From Acanthaster planci (Eukaryota > Echinodermata > Asteroidea > Valvatida > Acanthasteridae): 54,062 nucleotides of DNA. Positions 22,501 through 31,600 of the stretch are shown here, in pieces. The stretch's first letter is position 1; the number at the start of each line of letters is the position of its first letter. Below the pieces are notes generated by a model that did not search any database, had not been told where the DNA came from, and saw only the letters and a list, made by a program, of their open reading frames with translations. Location: the NCBI RefSeq assembly GCF_001949145.1, contig NW_019091360.1:3497305-3551366 (forward strand). Reading direction: 5' to 3'. The translations under genes and the position numbers were made by a program.

Positions 22501-25259
22501 AAATTTCATTTACAGTTTGTTGACAGTGGCAATGCTGATCTGTAGGCACTGTCACTTCCAGTGGTGGTAATGTCAATCCAACCCCCTGATCATTTTGTCT
22601 TGCTGTAGGCCATAGAGTGGCTGCAGGAATTGCTGCAGGTGATGCTTTCACAGCATATCGACATTGGCCGCTCAGCAGCAGAAGCTGAAAACCTGCGTAA
22701 GGAACACAACAAATTTGAAGACACCGCCAGGGTAAGTGTTAGTTCTTTCTAAAGAATTTATATTTGCAAGTTGCCATTGCTTCAGGTCCAGATTCCATGC
22801 TATTGTTTCCCCAAATATATCATATGGATGGGATGTGTTTCAAAAACAGGTTTATCCAAAGTGAGTATTTCTGTAGAAAAAGGGAATTTGGAACCCTCTC
22901 TCTCCTTGCATCCTGATAAGAAGAGACGAGTAGTGCAGCCTTTTGTAAGGCACAAGTATTGGGACATTCTCTAGTCCTCTTCTTCGTTAAATAAACTCGT
23001 CTCGTTTTCTTCTTGTCTTGTGCTCAGGGCACATACAACTATGGCAAGGAACTTCTGAGTGCTGCCCTCGTGCTGAGACGATCCCTCCGTTTTGACCCTG
23101 AACCCAACCACGAGAAAGCCCAAATCCTGGAGAGAGCCTGGAGGAGGTTCTCACAAGGTCTTGGAGAGAGGGCTTCCAGGCTGTCGGTGTCGCACATGTT
23201 CCAGCGAAATGCTGAGAGGGTAAGCTTTAAGAAAGTCATAATCACCACGATATCTTCACTGAATGAAGTATGAACGGAAAGCACATACATTTGCTCAAAT
23301 TCTTTCTTACAAAAGTTAAGAAATGGGTGTTTTTCACTTCATGTGGTTAATTAGACACAATTCATGAATGATAATGGTAGTGAGAAATAGGTATGTGGTA
23401 ATATGGCCCAATTTACTTTCACATGACTCATGGAGTAGTAATAAGTTGCATTATCCAAACCCAGCATAAGGTTGATACTCTTAGAGTCCATGCTGTTAAC
23501 ATTGACCATTCCATAAAAGATAGACATTATCTTATCAATTATTGGAATCTTAATTGCCTGTAAGAATTAGGCTCAAGCTGAATCACATAAAGCTAAAATG
23601 CTCTTCCACAAATCATGAGCTGATTGGCTTCTTCTTCACAGTTGGTTGATCAGATGGACAGGATTTGCCTGGAGCTTGCTCCCCAGATCACCTCCTCTGA
23701 CCCTCACACCAGCCGCAGACTTCTAAACGCTTACAGCCCACGACGTGACTCATTGTTGAGGGAGTACGGAGATACCATGGCCATGGGCAAAGCTTTGCTG
23801 GATCGCATGGTACTGCCTGTTCTCTCACCTGACAGGTAAGGGCAAAAACTGGAGCCAATGTCATCGAGTTTACAATTAATATACTGAGACTCTGCAAAAT
23901 AGCAGGCAGTCACAGGTCCTTCCTTAAGCCTTTTCCCAAGGTTTGAATTTGTGAACAAATGAAGAAATTGCTGCCTTCAGCGTCATATCATAAGCTTTTT
24001 TTTTTCCTTACTTGTATTCGACAGGTAACAATGGCTTCTATGCAAATCTTTTCTGCACTTTGTAGCTTTTTGCACCGCATGTTTGCACAGCATCCTTTAA
24101 ATGAATCTGGAGTCATCTTTATATGCTTTTGCTAAGTTGCATTTCATTGAGCAGGGATTTTGGAATTAAAATCATCAGGAATTGTAAGTGTTGATGAACA
24201 CAGTGCCCCATCTCACTGAAGTCCTGAAAGATGTAATTCTACTGTTTATCATGAACCTGAAAGGATTTATTTTTAAAAAGACCAAAGGTCTCACTTTTAT
24301 ATGATTTCACTGCAGATGTGTTAAAGGGAATGGATTTTTTTATGGCATTAGGTTGTTGAAATCGTAGGATGGTTAATTGAAAAATTTTAAGAAAAGCAGT
24401 TAATGCAAATTCAAGAAAATGTTTATACACTTTTCTTCTGGTTTTTCCTTTTTTTTGTACCAGAACTGTTCGGTCTCCTAGCTCCAGTTTTCCTGATGAG
24501 CTGCAACCACAGGTCAACAACATCCGTCAGAAATTGTCTGAGCTAGAGGCCAAAAAACGAGAGATGGACAAAATCTGGGGGCTTCCAGTCAGCTCACCCG
24601 AGTGGCAGCGGTCTGGATCTTATCGGTCCATCCCTGATTGGCAGGAGGTCACTCAAAGGGAAGATGTGATGGAACCGGTGACTCGGACACGACAGGAAGG
24701 CAGCCAGATGTCACCGAGCAGGAGAGTGCCATCGTCTGAGAGACTGGATCCCAGACGAGTTGCCTCTCTTACTGGAAGAATGCCTCAGAGTAACGGACGG
24801 ATGGGTCCGGGACTGGACAGGATGGATACATCCCCAAGTAGACCCTACGGACAACACCCAGGTGCTTCAGACAGGTCTCCTCAAAGGATGACCTCACCCC
24901 ATGATAGCTTGTCTTCCCCCCACAATCGAGTGTCTTCCCCTCACGATCGCATGTCTTCCCCCAACAATCGCATGACCTCTCCTCATGACCGTTCTGCTTC
25001 ACCCAGTGCAAGAATAGCCCCACCTGTCAGGGCAACTGCTCACCCAGGTGCTGTGGACGAACCCATCCGCCCAGTGGCTGTCAGCCAGGTTCAGACAGCC
25101 TCTCCTGCATTCCAGCCACCACCACCTAACGGTAGGATGTCTCCTTCCCCCACTGAAAGAGTCAGTAGTCAGTCGTCTGCACCACAGCTACAGAGGAAGG
25201 ATACAGCAGAAGATGAAGCGATGAAAAAGCTTGAGGAATTTGAAGCCTTAGTACATGAG
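4401..25259 (+). CDS. SESTD1: SESTD1-like gene (SEC14/CRAL-TRIO plus spectrin repeats), whole gene span, 16 coding exons
   Basis: Joined exons give an open frame of 1002 codons (3006 nt) with every phase consistent. Residues about 52-213 form a CRAL-TRIO/SEC14 domain, with the motif SGGKDKRGGPII, the core YSIIADMR and the end motif LTEDFGGTLPYNHNEW. Residues about 214-760 are helical spectrin-type repeats, including VVDWIVGPGEKLL and GKALLDRMVLPVLSPD, which follow human SESTD1 almost block by block. Residues about 776-1002 are a Ser/Pro/Arg/Met-rich extension absent from the roughly 696-residue human protein as I recall it. In vertebrates SESTD1 binds phosphoinositides and has been linked to TRPC channels and Dact/Vangl planar polarity signalling; the same role here is inference. 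Trio and Kalirin have a related N-terminus, but no DH/PH domain follows and the spectrin blocks match SESTD1 better. Introns between the exons hold no other convincing gene. Confidence 0.88.
4546..12661 (+). other. Intron 1 of coding region (8.1 kb)
   Basis: AT-rich and without supported exons. It contains scattered ACATGTAC words (for example 9475-9487, 9697-9730, 10277-10289, 11865-11876) and the palindrome at 12134-12221. Open frames up to about 157 codons on either strand look random in composition. Confidence 0.6.
12134..12221. repeat. 88-bp near-perfect palindrome, no spacer
   Basis: Two 44-bp arms meet at a central CCCCGGGG. The left arm begins AGTATGTGTGGTTCTGAG and the right arm ends with its exact complement; there are only two mismatches, near 12153 and 12160. 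The 12-bp word AAGGTGCATTAA occurs at 12123-12134 and again at 12301-12312 on the other side. Confidence 0.92.
12662..12724 (+). CDS. SESTD1: SESTD1-like exon B: start of CRAL-TRIO region
   Basis: The exon lies between CCACAG and GTAAAA, phase 1 in and phase 1 out. It encodes PVMQAVQISDLLKRRIAFLS. The methionine at 12670 aligns with Met1 of human SESTD1 (MEASVILPILKKKLAFLSGG), so it is a possible alternative start. Confidence 0.88.
12725..14143 (+). other. Intron between SESTD1-like exons B and C
   Basis: No gene seen. It holds ACATGTAC words (12943, 13193) and a short direct repeat AACTGATATA twice at 13440-13460. Minus-strand open frames here and across exon C are shadows. Confidence 0.5.
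14144..14252 (+). CDS. SESTD1: SESTD1-like exon C: CRAL-TRIO N-terminal motif
   Basis: Acceptor TGATTACAG, donor GTGAGG, phase 1 in and phase 2 out. It encodes GGKDKRGGPIISFPTQSS and then LEDIATCVSYLATIP. This is the Trio/SESTD1 family signature in which a GG(K/R)D(K/R)R strand is followed by a helix ending in (L/S)(A/S)(S/T)IP. Confidence 0.92.
14253..16736 (+). other. Intron between SESTD1-like exons C and D
   Basis: It contains the GACGCCTC element at 15081-15547. The remainder is AT-rich without coding signal. Confidence 0.6.
15081..15547. mobile_element. Foldback-type element built of GACGCCTC / GAGGCGTC words
   Basis: About a dozen copies or near-copies of (C)GACGCCTC(A) occur: direct orientation in the left part (15081-15210) and mostly inverted (GAGGCGTCGG) toward the right (15400-15540). 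The outer ends read CCGACGCCTCAT and, inverted, GGGGCGTCGGACTTATGA. An inner hairpin GTCCGAAAATTCGGAC lies at about 15488-15503. No transposase is seen. It behaves like a MITE or foldback element with many subterminal repeats. Confidence 0.7.
16737..16827 (+). CDS. SESTD1: SESTD1-like exon D: CRAL-TRIO core
   Basis: Acceptor TTCATTTCAG, donor GTAACA, phase 2 in and phase 0 out. It encodes SEEAKDHGYSIIADMRTSTW and a helix ending KAFFKVLQ. It corresponds to the human ARGFTVIVDGRKSQW block, a central strand of the lipid-binding fold. Confidence 0.92.
17453..17566 (+). CDS. SESTD1: SESTD1-like exon E: CRAL-TRIO core
   Basis: Acceptor TTTTTTTGTTAG, donor GTAAGC, phase 0 at both ends, 38 codons. 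It encodes ESIPSGIHSVYVIKPDAFWE, matching the family motif V(K/I)KPD(E/N)FW. The exon ends in YGFE. Confidence 0.93.
17752..17868 (+). CDS. SESTD1: SESTD1-like exon F: CRAL-TRIO C-terminal motif
   Basis: Acceptor TTTTTTTTCACAG, donor GTAAGT, phase 0 at both ends, 39 codons. It encodes LSNVSKLTKFID and ELTEDFGGTLPYNHNEWV. The LTEDFGGxLxYxHxxW motif is nearly identical to human SESTD1. Confidence 0.94.
18097..18271 (+). CDS. SESTD1: SESTD1-like exon G: linker helix after the SEC14 domain
   Basis: Acceptor TGTTTCTGCAG, donor GTAGGT, phase 0 in and phase 1 out. It encodes DFEKFLKDSEVVQHRFDQAD followed by a basic and acidic helix (LLRRQRRLREVV) and SSVLQLG. The FEKF motif after the SEC14 domain is shared with human SESTD1. 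Confidence 0.9.
18481..18504 (-). repeat. Fragment of a tRNA-derived element (A-box side)
   Basis: On the minus strand this reads GTGGCCGAGTGGTTAGGAC, the classic 5' part of a tRNA-Leu/Ser-like sequence with an internal promoter A box. No matching B box follows on that strand, so it is a broken piece, probably of a SINE. Confidence 0.5.
18783..19006 (+). CDS. SESTD1: SESTD1-like exon H: spectrin repeat 1, first part
   Basis: Acceptor CCATCTTCAG, donor GTAAAG, phase 1 in and phase 0 out. It encodes GHALLRRIKED, then a long heptad-patterned helix (LEQVLEELQERQSKLKIYLS) and DLETGIKKV. It aligns with the human GHELLSELQQRR block. Confidence 0.9.
19744..19866 (+). CDS. SESTD1: SESTD1-like exon I: spectrin repeat, 41-codon unit
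   Basis: Acceptor TTCTTGTTCAG, donor GTGAGT, phase 0 at both ends, 123 nt. It encodes VVDWIVGPGEKLLASQVDIG. The conserved Trp of the spectrin helix and the IGDSL motif match the human VVNWLEGPG...GIGDSI block. Confidence 0.93.
20633..20824 (+). CDS. SESTD1: SESTD1-like exon J: spectrin repeat, 64-codon unit
   Basis: Acceptor TTCTCGATTAG, donor GTATAC, phase 0 at both ends, 192 nt. It carries the recurring helix YASRLEKRRNLLICSVRFH followed by LAEE. It pairs with the preceding 123-nt exon to make one spectrin-type unit of 105 codons. Confidence 0.92.
21539..21653 (+). CDS. SESTD1: SESTD1-like exon K
   Basis: Acceptor TGTTTTGAACTAG, donor GTAAGT, phase 0 in and phase 1 out, 115 nt. It begins CFGKMDILLELCVTEISI and ends LTEQCEAVG. 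It aligns with the human LLGMLCVDVAP...LEEKLKSVDVG block. Confidence 0.87.
21869..22101 (+). CDS. SESTD1: SESTD1-like exon L: spectrin repeat 2, central helix
   Basis: Acceptor AGCCTTTGCAG, donor GTGGGT, phase 1 in and phase 0 out, 233 nt. It includes NAFGKDITPNYTKQKDHVDE and KLKLQQILQLRTCERDADQ, matching the human AYGKDVT and [20 protein letters not shown] blocks. Confidence 0.93.
22609..22731 (+). CDS. SESTD1: SESTD1-like exon M: spectrin repeat, 41-codon unit
   Basis: Acceptor TTGCTGTAG, donor GTAAGT, phase 0 at both ends, 123 nt. It encodes AIEWLQELLQVMLSQHIDIG and then LRKEHNKFEDTAR. It matches the human AVEWLSELLDALLKTHIRLG block and is the same length as exon I. Confidence 0.93.
23028..23219 (+). 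CDS. SESTD1: SESTD1-like exon N: spectrin repeat, 64-codon unit
   Basis: Acceptor TTGTGCTCAG, donor GTAAGC, phase 0 at both ends, 192 nt. It encodes GTYNYGKELLSAALVLRRSL and GERASRLSVSHMFQRNAER, matching the human [20 protein letters not shown] block. Its length is the same as exon J. Confidence 0.93.
23642..23835 (+). CDS. SESTD1: SESTD1-like exon O
   Basis: Acceptor CTTCTTCTTCACAG, donor GTAAGG, phase 0 in and phase 2 out. The exon ends GKALLDRMVLPVLSPDR, the equivalent of the human GKSLLDRLTVPVVYPDG close to the vertebrate C-terminus. The first half (LVDQMDRICLELAPQITSSD) is less conserved. Confidence 0.92.
24464..25259 (+). CDS. SESTD1: SESTD1-like exon P: large Ser/Pro-rich C-terminal exon
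   Basis: Acceptor TTTTTTGTACCAG, donor GTAAGT at 25260, phase 2 in and phase 0 out, 796 nt. The first 40 or so residues (NNIRQKLSELEAKKREMDKI) align with the end of human SESTD1 (NIRDRMKLVNLKRQQ). The remaining 225 or so residues are predicted disordered: basic, Ser/Pro/Arg/Met-rich, with many SP sites and a heptad array. The exon closes with a short charged helix (DEAMKKLEEFEALVHE). Read past the donor, the frame stays open for 14 residues (VSDKSSVYRLLAGT) to a stop at 25302-25304, so this may be the terminal exon, or it may splice on. Confidence 0.9.
24891..24995 (+). repeat. 21-bp coding tandem repeat (heptad TSPHDRM type)
   Basis: Five 21-nt units run in frame inside exon P, encoding TSPHDSL, SSPHNRV, SSPHDRM, SSPNNRM and TSPHDRS, with a decayed sixth (ASPSARI) after them. 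Each unit supplies a Ser-Pro and usually a basic residue. Residues are about 880-914 of the predicted protein. Confidence 0.93.
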
Positions 25260-26001
25260 GTAAGTGACAAAAGCTCTGTCTATAGACTCCTAGCAGGAAC
25301 ATGAGATGACATTATTTTGCTATTGACGGCAGTCGAGATTAAGTTAACAAGGGGATTTTTCTGTGAGAGTTGAGCAATGAAATGACTCGGAGTATAGTAC
25401 AGCACTAAACACAGCATAATCTCCATTGTAAGTTGAGCACCCTGTCAATACAAAGCCAATCAGTGTTGGCGATGACCATTGCAAGACCAGTCTCAAGACC
25501 ACTCATGACAGTGACCAAGAAGTGCTGATGTTGCAGTTCACTTTTATTATGAATCCAGACATTAGGTCTTGTTTCGGTCTTGTGATGTTTATATGGGTTC
25601 TTGTAAAGGTTTGAAGGAGTCTCAACTACGACATTGGAGCCGATCATCATGTTCATCTGTGAAGCATAATGGCCTCAAAACTGACAAGATGATTTTGTCC
25701 AAATCTGGAAAAAAGTTTAATAAGTCAGTGCTCTTTTACATGTGCATGTGAGTAATTTGTTGAGTATTCAAAGGGATTTAATGGAATAAGGAATTGCATA
25801 ACAATTTTTTGGTGTAGAGCATCATTTGGTTTGGTTTGTAGTAATTCTCCATTTTGGCCCTGTCACTGAAAGATTCATGTTTAATGTAGGCATGCCTTGT
25901 GAGATGGTTGGAACAGGTATTAGTGGTTACAGTAGGTCTAGATTTTTCTTGCTGGACGTGGATCTTGTATTTGTCGCTAATCTGTCCACACATTCTACTA
26001 T

Positions 26002-26850
26002 TACAGCGCATTCCCACTTGAATTGGGAAAAGGTGGATCTGAATAACCCAGCATGTTGGTGTAATCGCTATCTTACCGCAATGAAACCGCAAGTCGCGTT
26101 CCCACTGGCACTTGATCCACCTGTCAGATGGTAATGTTGAGCCCAAAGGTCACTGAGTTCGGTATTGGGCATGTGCTAGCTTGCTGAGCACGCGCTCTGT
26201 GGCAGTGTGGCATGCAGGGGCGGCATGTGTGTGACCTTGCGGTGTTTTGGGTGCGGAGTTCTACCATGGAGGAATAAAACATGGTTCTACTGACGTGACG
26301 ACCTTGAATCGGACCGAATGTTCAGCCTAGTACGTTGTCTCTTCAAACTTTGCTTCCATTTTTGATATTCTGTCACACGCTGCGGGCTATACGCTAACAT
26401 GGAATTAGTTTTTGATGGAAAGCAAGTGAAATTACACAAATGAAAAATTTGAGAAATGGACGAATGCGCAATGAAAATTGTGAAAGGGCAAGGTACACAT
26501 TGCGGCATGTTAAAAATTTCACATGAGCTACACGCCAAAAAACGTATTTCTTTGTTCATCCGACCGTAAAAGTTTTGCGCCACTGGACGGATGTAGGCAG
26601 GTCAAATTGCCGGATCAGATCCACCTTTTGCGTTCCCATCTGATCGTGATCTGCCAATTGCAGGATCTGATCTACCAATTGGGGGATCTGTATCCTGCTC
26701 CAGAGGAGGATCAAGAAAGGTGGATCTGATCCTGATCCACCTTATAACTGTTAGCATTCCCACTACACACAATTGGGGGATCTGATCCACCAATTGGGGG
26801 ATCTGATCCGGCAATTTGGCAAAAGGTGGATCAGGTGGAACGGGCTGTTA
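26002..26850. mobile_element. Non-autonomous DNA transposon-like block with GGTGGATC/GATCCACC repeats
   Basis: The left end (TTACAGCGCATTCCCACTTG) and the inverted right end (TAACAGCCCGTTCCACCTGA) are similar. Inside, words such as GGTGGATCTGATCC and CAATTGGGGGATCTGATC recur in both orientations, densest at 26600-26840. No transposase frame is recognisable. The CAG-type ends and a poor 8-bp flank match hint at hAT, but the family is not settled. Confidence 0.55.
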
Positions 26851-27268
26851 CATTATCTACTGTACAAAGTGGCTGCATGCCCTGCCGCATAAAATAATGC
26901 TGCTTGGCCATTTGTTATGGTTAGATGTGTGTATGTATGCCTTTGGAAAATAGTCATTCAGATTTCTCTTCTGGTGAACACAACATTAAAGATCCTGCTC
27001 ATTTGTACATTGTTTGAATGAACTGCTCCAGTCAAACACATGAGTGCACACATACATGTACATGTGGAATGCACATGTCTATTTGTGCATGTGACAATAC
27101 TATGTAATAAGCTTGAGTGCTTCAATAGAAGGCCCCTTGCAAATCTTTTGGGTCAATATTACCGACTGCTTTCACCAGAGCGGTTTGTTTAATCTCCTAA
27201 TCAGCATGACATCTATATTACATGTACATGTAAACCAGTATGGTCTCTTGTGTTGTATGTTGGAGCAG

Positions 27269-27373
27269 GTCTACACTGATGGAGTCAGTTCAGAGAACGT
27301 GATCCAAGATTTCAGGTTTCAAGATAAAACTGTTCCTACAAAAAAAATTCCCTCCTCTTCAACATACATTTGA
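27269..27373 (+). CDS. Possible terminal exon of the SESTD1-like gene (weak)
   Basis: A phase-0 acceptor (GTTGGAGCAG) at 27259-27268 would let the 25259 donor join an open frame of 34 codons (VYTDGVSSENVIQDFRF..., ending at a TGA at 27371-27373). No homology supports it and the pyrimidine tract is modest. The alternative is simple read-through to the stop at 25302. Confidence 0.2.
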   Translation, partial: VYTDGVSSENVIQDFRFQDKTVPTKKIPSSSTYI

Positions 27374-28285
27374 TCAAATACTGACAGTTGGTGGCGCTAT
27401 TCCAATCAACTGCACAAGTTTTTTAGAACCAATCGACATCCACATCAAGTGGTGCCCTGCAGTTGATATTGGAGTAAATGGATTGTAAATCTGTTAAAAG
27501 ACTTTTGCAGAAATAGCGTATCATTAGGATTTAAGATCTTAAGTGATTTATGAGTAAGTAGAACCATCTAAGATTCTTAGATTCTTAATAGATCAGTCAA
27601 CTTTTTTCATTTCCAGTGGAAATTTCCTCATGAAGGACACATCCTGTGTTTCATTAGAATTCCAGGATGTCGGGGTTACGTAACTTAATGGAATTTGAGA
27701 CTTCTCAATAAGTAAATCTTCCTCTTTGCCAACTAATCAGCCCATTGCTTTATTTTGGAATATTTTTCTTGTATCGAACTGGTTGAATTCTTTTGTATTT
27801 TTATATTGTCAAGGAATTCCTCCTTGTGCAATGCTCTTTTTTCTTGTGATACGGGATGTCAAACGGTAAATACAAAGGCTTCAGAATTATTACCTGAAGT
27901 CCAAATGTTTGGCCTCAGCCAGGCCATCTTATTAATAAACATTCCAGAGAAACCCAACTCTTTAGCTCTTTTCATGCCTATCCACCCTTCATGAATAATG
28001 GTTGGTCCCGCCATTGACACCAGAGTCAATTGGCAAACACAGCCCAACAAACTGAAAATTGGCAAGCTGGTGCTTTGCAGAGAGACTTAACAATCTGCTG
28101 TGGGCCTGCCAAGGAGTATAGCTATAGCAAGTCATGAAACAAGAGCACAGAGAGTGAAAATGGAACACCTTCAACTTGTGCAAATCTAGGAGAGCTCCAT
28201 CCTTGCTGTATTGGTGTACCACACTGTGCTTGTGTTTGTACCATCACATCAACACCGAGCTGTATCATCCCTCCCCCCACTCCAT

Positions 28286-28605
28286 CAGCCAATCAGGGAC
28301 AGCACAGCACTGGTCTAGCTAAATATGGCTTGGCCTCCCCACTAGGAGGGCAGCTTGACTGGCGTGTGCCGTTGCTTAGCTCGGCCCAGCAAGTTTCCCA
28401 GCAAGCAACTTCTCAGAGTGAGCTTTGAGCCCGAGCCCAGTGGGTAGTCCCATCATCGTAAATCTGACTTCCCCTTGATTACGTCCCCCTGCGCCCCAAT
28501 TCCCTCAGTTGTAGATATGGCGTCTTGATGCTCTAATACTGTATATTTGCCTGGACGGTGAGGATTGGATTTTTTCTTCGCGGTTGAAGGAAGATATATT
28601 TAAAC
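28286..28605 (+). promoter_or_regulatory. Presumed promoter and 5' UTR of the CCDC141-like gene
   Basis: This stretch before the ATG is GC-richer than its surroundings. It has a CCAAT box (GCCAAT, 28288-28293), a CArG-like word (CTAAATATGG, 28319-28328, one mismatch to CC(A/T)6GG) and C-rich tracts near 28480-28500. No clear TATA box at a fixed distance was found and the start site is not known. The assignment rests on position and composition only. Confidence 0.4.
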
Positions 28606-28689
28606 ATGGCAACAAAGTTACCAGTGACTGCTGTGAGCACGGTTGCTGTGCAATCTGGAGATAATCGCATTGTACTTGCTGTGTTAAGA
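28606..28689 (+). CDS. CCDC141: CCDC141-like exon 1: start and N-terminal strand
   Basis: The ATG at 28606 has a good context (TTTAAACATGG). The exon has 28 codons, MATKLPVTAVSTVAVQSGDN then RIVLAVLR, with donor GTAAGT at 28690, phase 0. It lines up with the human start without a gap in the AVQxGDxxIVxAVx motif. Confidence 0.9.
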
Positions 28690-31600
28690 GTAAGTCTTCA
28701 TTTTTAAAGATAACGGCAAATTGAAAGTAAATTAAACATATCAGTGCAGGTGACTATGACATGCACGCATGTGGTTGTATTGTAATACTTCTGCGTTTAA
28801 GTTTCATGTACAGTAATTAGAAGTATCTACAGATCGCAATGCATCTTATTATCTAAGTATATTTATTGATGGTGTTAAACATTGTTGTACTCCCTCAAAA
28901 ACTGTCGAACAGTTTAATAATAATACACGTAATTAAATTTATATTGCGTTTTCTCCAGGACACACCTGTTCAAAAGTGCATTACATAGTTAAAAATAGTT
29001 ACTAAAATTACTATGAAAAGACCAGCACACAATAAACCAAAAATTAAGAAAATTATAACTAAAATGAAACAAATAAAATAAAGTATCATTAGTGAAACAT
29101 TATCGTTTATGAAACACCATCATATGAAGTGTAATTATTTTCTCATTATTTATTGAAATTCTGGGTTTTCTGGCCGTGATTCAGTTTGGAAACTGCAAAA
29201 TGAGCATTTATTGTTTATTTTTGCACCAGAGCCGGAACATAACCAGACTTCACACATCAATCATTGTATCTATACCTATCTGTAATAAAATTCCCATAAT
29301 GTGGTATCTGTGGAATGTGATTGGAGACTTATCCAAAATGATAATAAACAAGACAAGTCAATGGATCATGCACTGTGCCTCGTTCTGTTGATATGCAACA
29401 TTGCTCAAGAGTTAAAAGTTAAGGTTCATGCTGAAAAGGTGTTGTGCATGTTCTTTCTTGAGTTAGTAATTACATCATAAAAGGAGAAAATGCCTTTCTT
29501 GTAGAGAACAGGGATTTTTTTTGGTCTGCCACACTCATTGCGTAACCCCGTGTACATGCATTACAACAGAGTCATCTGTCCGTCTGTAATAACACACCCT
29601 TAAATCAAATCCATGATGTATGTCTACAAGTGAGGGATGAAGAACAACATTTACTATAGTAGTCCAAGGTCGAGGTCAGTCAGTTTGCTTAGGTACATGT
29701 CCATAGTTCAGAGTTGACCATGTTAGGTCATGTCCCTTGACCCTTTCTGTTCATCACTGTAAGGGAGCGTTTCATAATTGTTGAAGGCGGTATTTACTGC
29801 GGTACTATTTACCCGAAAGGGCTTAATGCTGGTACCGCAAAAATACAGCAGTACGACAGTAAATACCGCCTTCTGTAATTATGAAACGTTCCCTAATGTA
29901 CATATACATTTACATGTAACATGTAGAGTACCTCAAATACCACATACCTCACCTGTATTGGTTTTTGCAGGTACATTTACATGTAGAGTAACTCACACCT
30001 GTGCTGGTGCACTGACGAAATACAAGTCCAGGCTGGAAACAAACATACACATGCTAGTGCAGTTTTGTCAGGGGTATGGTTGGAGAATAGCAGACCTTAA
30101 GGCAGGAACATAGGCCTACTAAACATTAATTCATATGCTACATGTAGATAGCTGAATACCACCGTGACAAGTTGTTGATATTACTTGTACTCACTGGATT
30201 TATTGCTCAAGTATATGTGTGAGCACAGCCTTACTACATTCTGTATTGAGCCTAACCCCCTAGGGTATATGTAAAATTGTATTGAAATTGGAGGATTTGG
30301 GACTGTTAGGGTTAACCCTAACAGTCCCAAATCCTCCTCTGCATTTAGGTTTGACAATTACAAAAAAAAAATCATGATCAGAAAATCTTTCATTTCTATA
30401 TACGGGTATGTTTTTGTACATTATACTGGGTGCATTGACAATTTGTGCTCAGCTGTGTTCTAACAAATGTTTGCAAGAAAAAAGTTATATGAGGTCAAAA
30501 TATGCTTCGATCACAACAGTACAACAAACCACAGGTATAGTACTTGGATGTTGCAAAGCTTGTTGTCAAATGAGTGTTTAGTTGAACCATCTGGAATTGT
30601 TGAACAGCGGAGGCTGTATCTTGCTCAAAGCAATTGGACGGGATGATTGGTCTAAAATTATCCTTCTTGAGTACCTCATTTGTCGAGAGGATATTGGGAA
30701 TTTGTGCTGTAGTTTATCGGTGAGAAATCTACAGTTATGAAATTTAGGATGCTATGTAGAGCTATGATTCTTTTCTTCAAAGCAGTTTTTTCGTCACTGA
30801 GCATCTTTGGTAGATAAAGACACGAATTACATGTACCCTTGGGTCAGAATATTCTTGACAAGTTATCAGCATTTTTTTAAATTAAAGATTATGTTACGAT
30901 GCATCTGAGAAAGGATATGATTTGTCAAGGAAGAAGTGATTGGGCTCACCTTTTGCAAAAGGTTGAGAGGACTATCTTTGGATATAAGGTTTTAAGTTTT
31001 CGAAGTACATGAACCTCAAGGTTATCAATCATATGTTTTATGTCACAGCTTGAGCTTGTTCACTTTATCACCTTGTTTATCATGCTGAGGACTTTTATCT
31101 GCCCCCTTAGCATTTTACTAAATGTTGAAATTACAGTTTATTATCGAGAAAAAATATTGACTTGATTACAGGGAGCTTGACTTTGTTGTTTAAATTTATC
31201 ATTAAAGTAATGTTAATTAAAGTAGTCTGATACATAATTTTATATGATTGAAACCCCTGAACAGACAAGCAAAACCGATAGAGAAATATGCAGTACACAC
31301 CTAATGAGACTTTGAGATTGTATCTTCATGCAGCAGATTTCGTAATGCTTTACAAATGTTTACTTTTTGACTGTGTACACGTTCATAGTGCAAGAAAGTT
31401 CAGAGCAATTTTATCTAACATCTGTTTTGCTAACGAGAAGCACTTCATACACATATTTACCGTTGTAGAGATTGGATATCACCCATAAGACCCAGGGTTG
31501 CAATTCTTCATCTGGTTCACTGACCCCAACCTAAGAAGCTGGCCTTAAATCCTTCTTGTGTTCTGAGATCCCCCATGGCTGTCTCCCCCAGGATCTCTCC

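Larger units (their letters stand above)
25260..28285. other. 3' region of gene 1 and intergenic DNA
   Basis: The 3' UTR of the SESTD1-like gene should lie here. AATAAA words occur at 26273-26278 (inside the transposon-like block) and 27934-27939; neither is backed by other signals. A weak candidate terminal exon is at 27269-27373. ACATGTAC words cluster near 27055 and 27220. Confidence 0.5.

Noticed and set aside
4401-25259. Identification of gene 1 as TRIO or Kalirin
   Set aside because: They share the SEC14 signature, but the spectrin blocks (VVDWIVGPG, AFGKDIT, GKALLDRM) match SESTD1 and no DH/PH or kinase exons follow.
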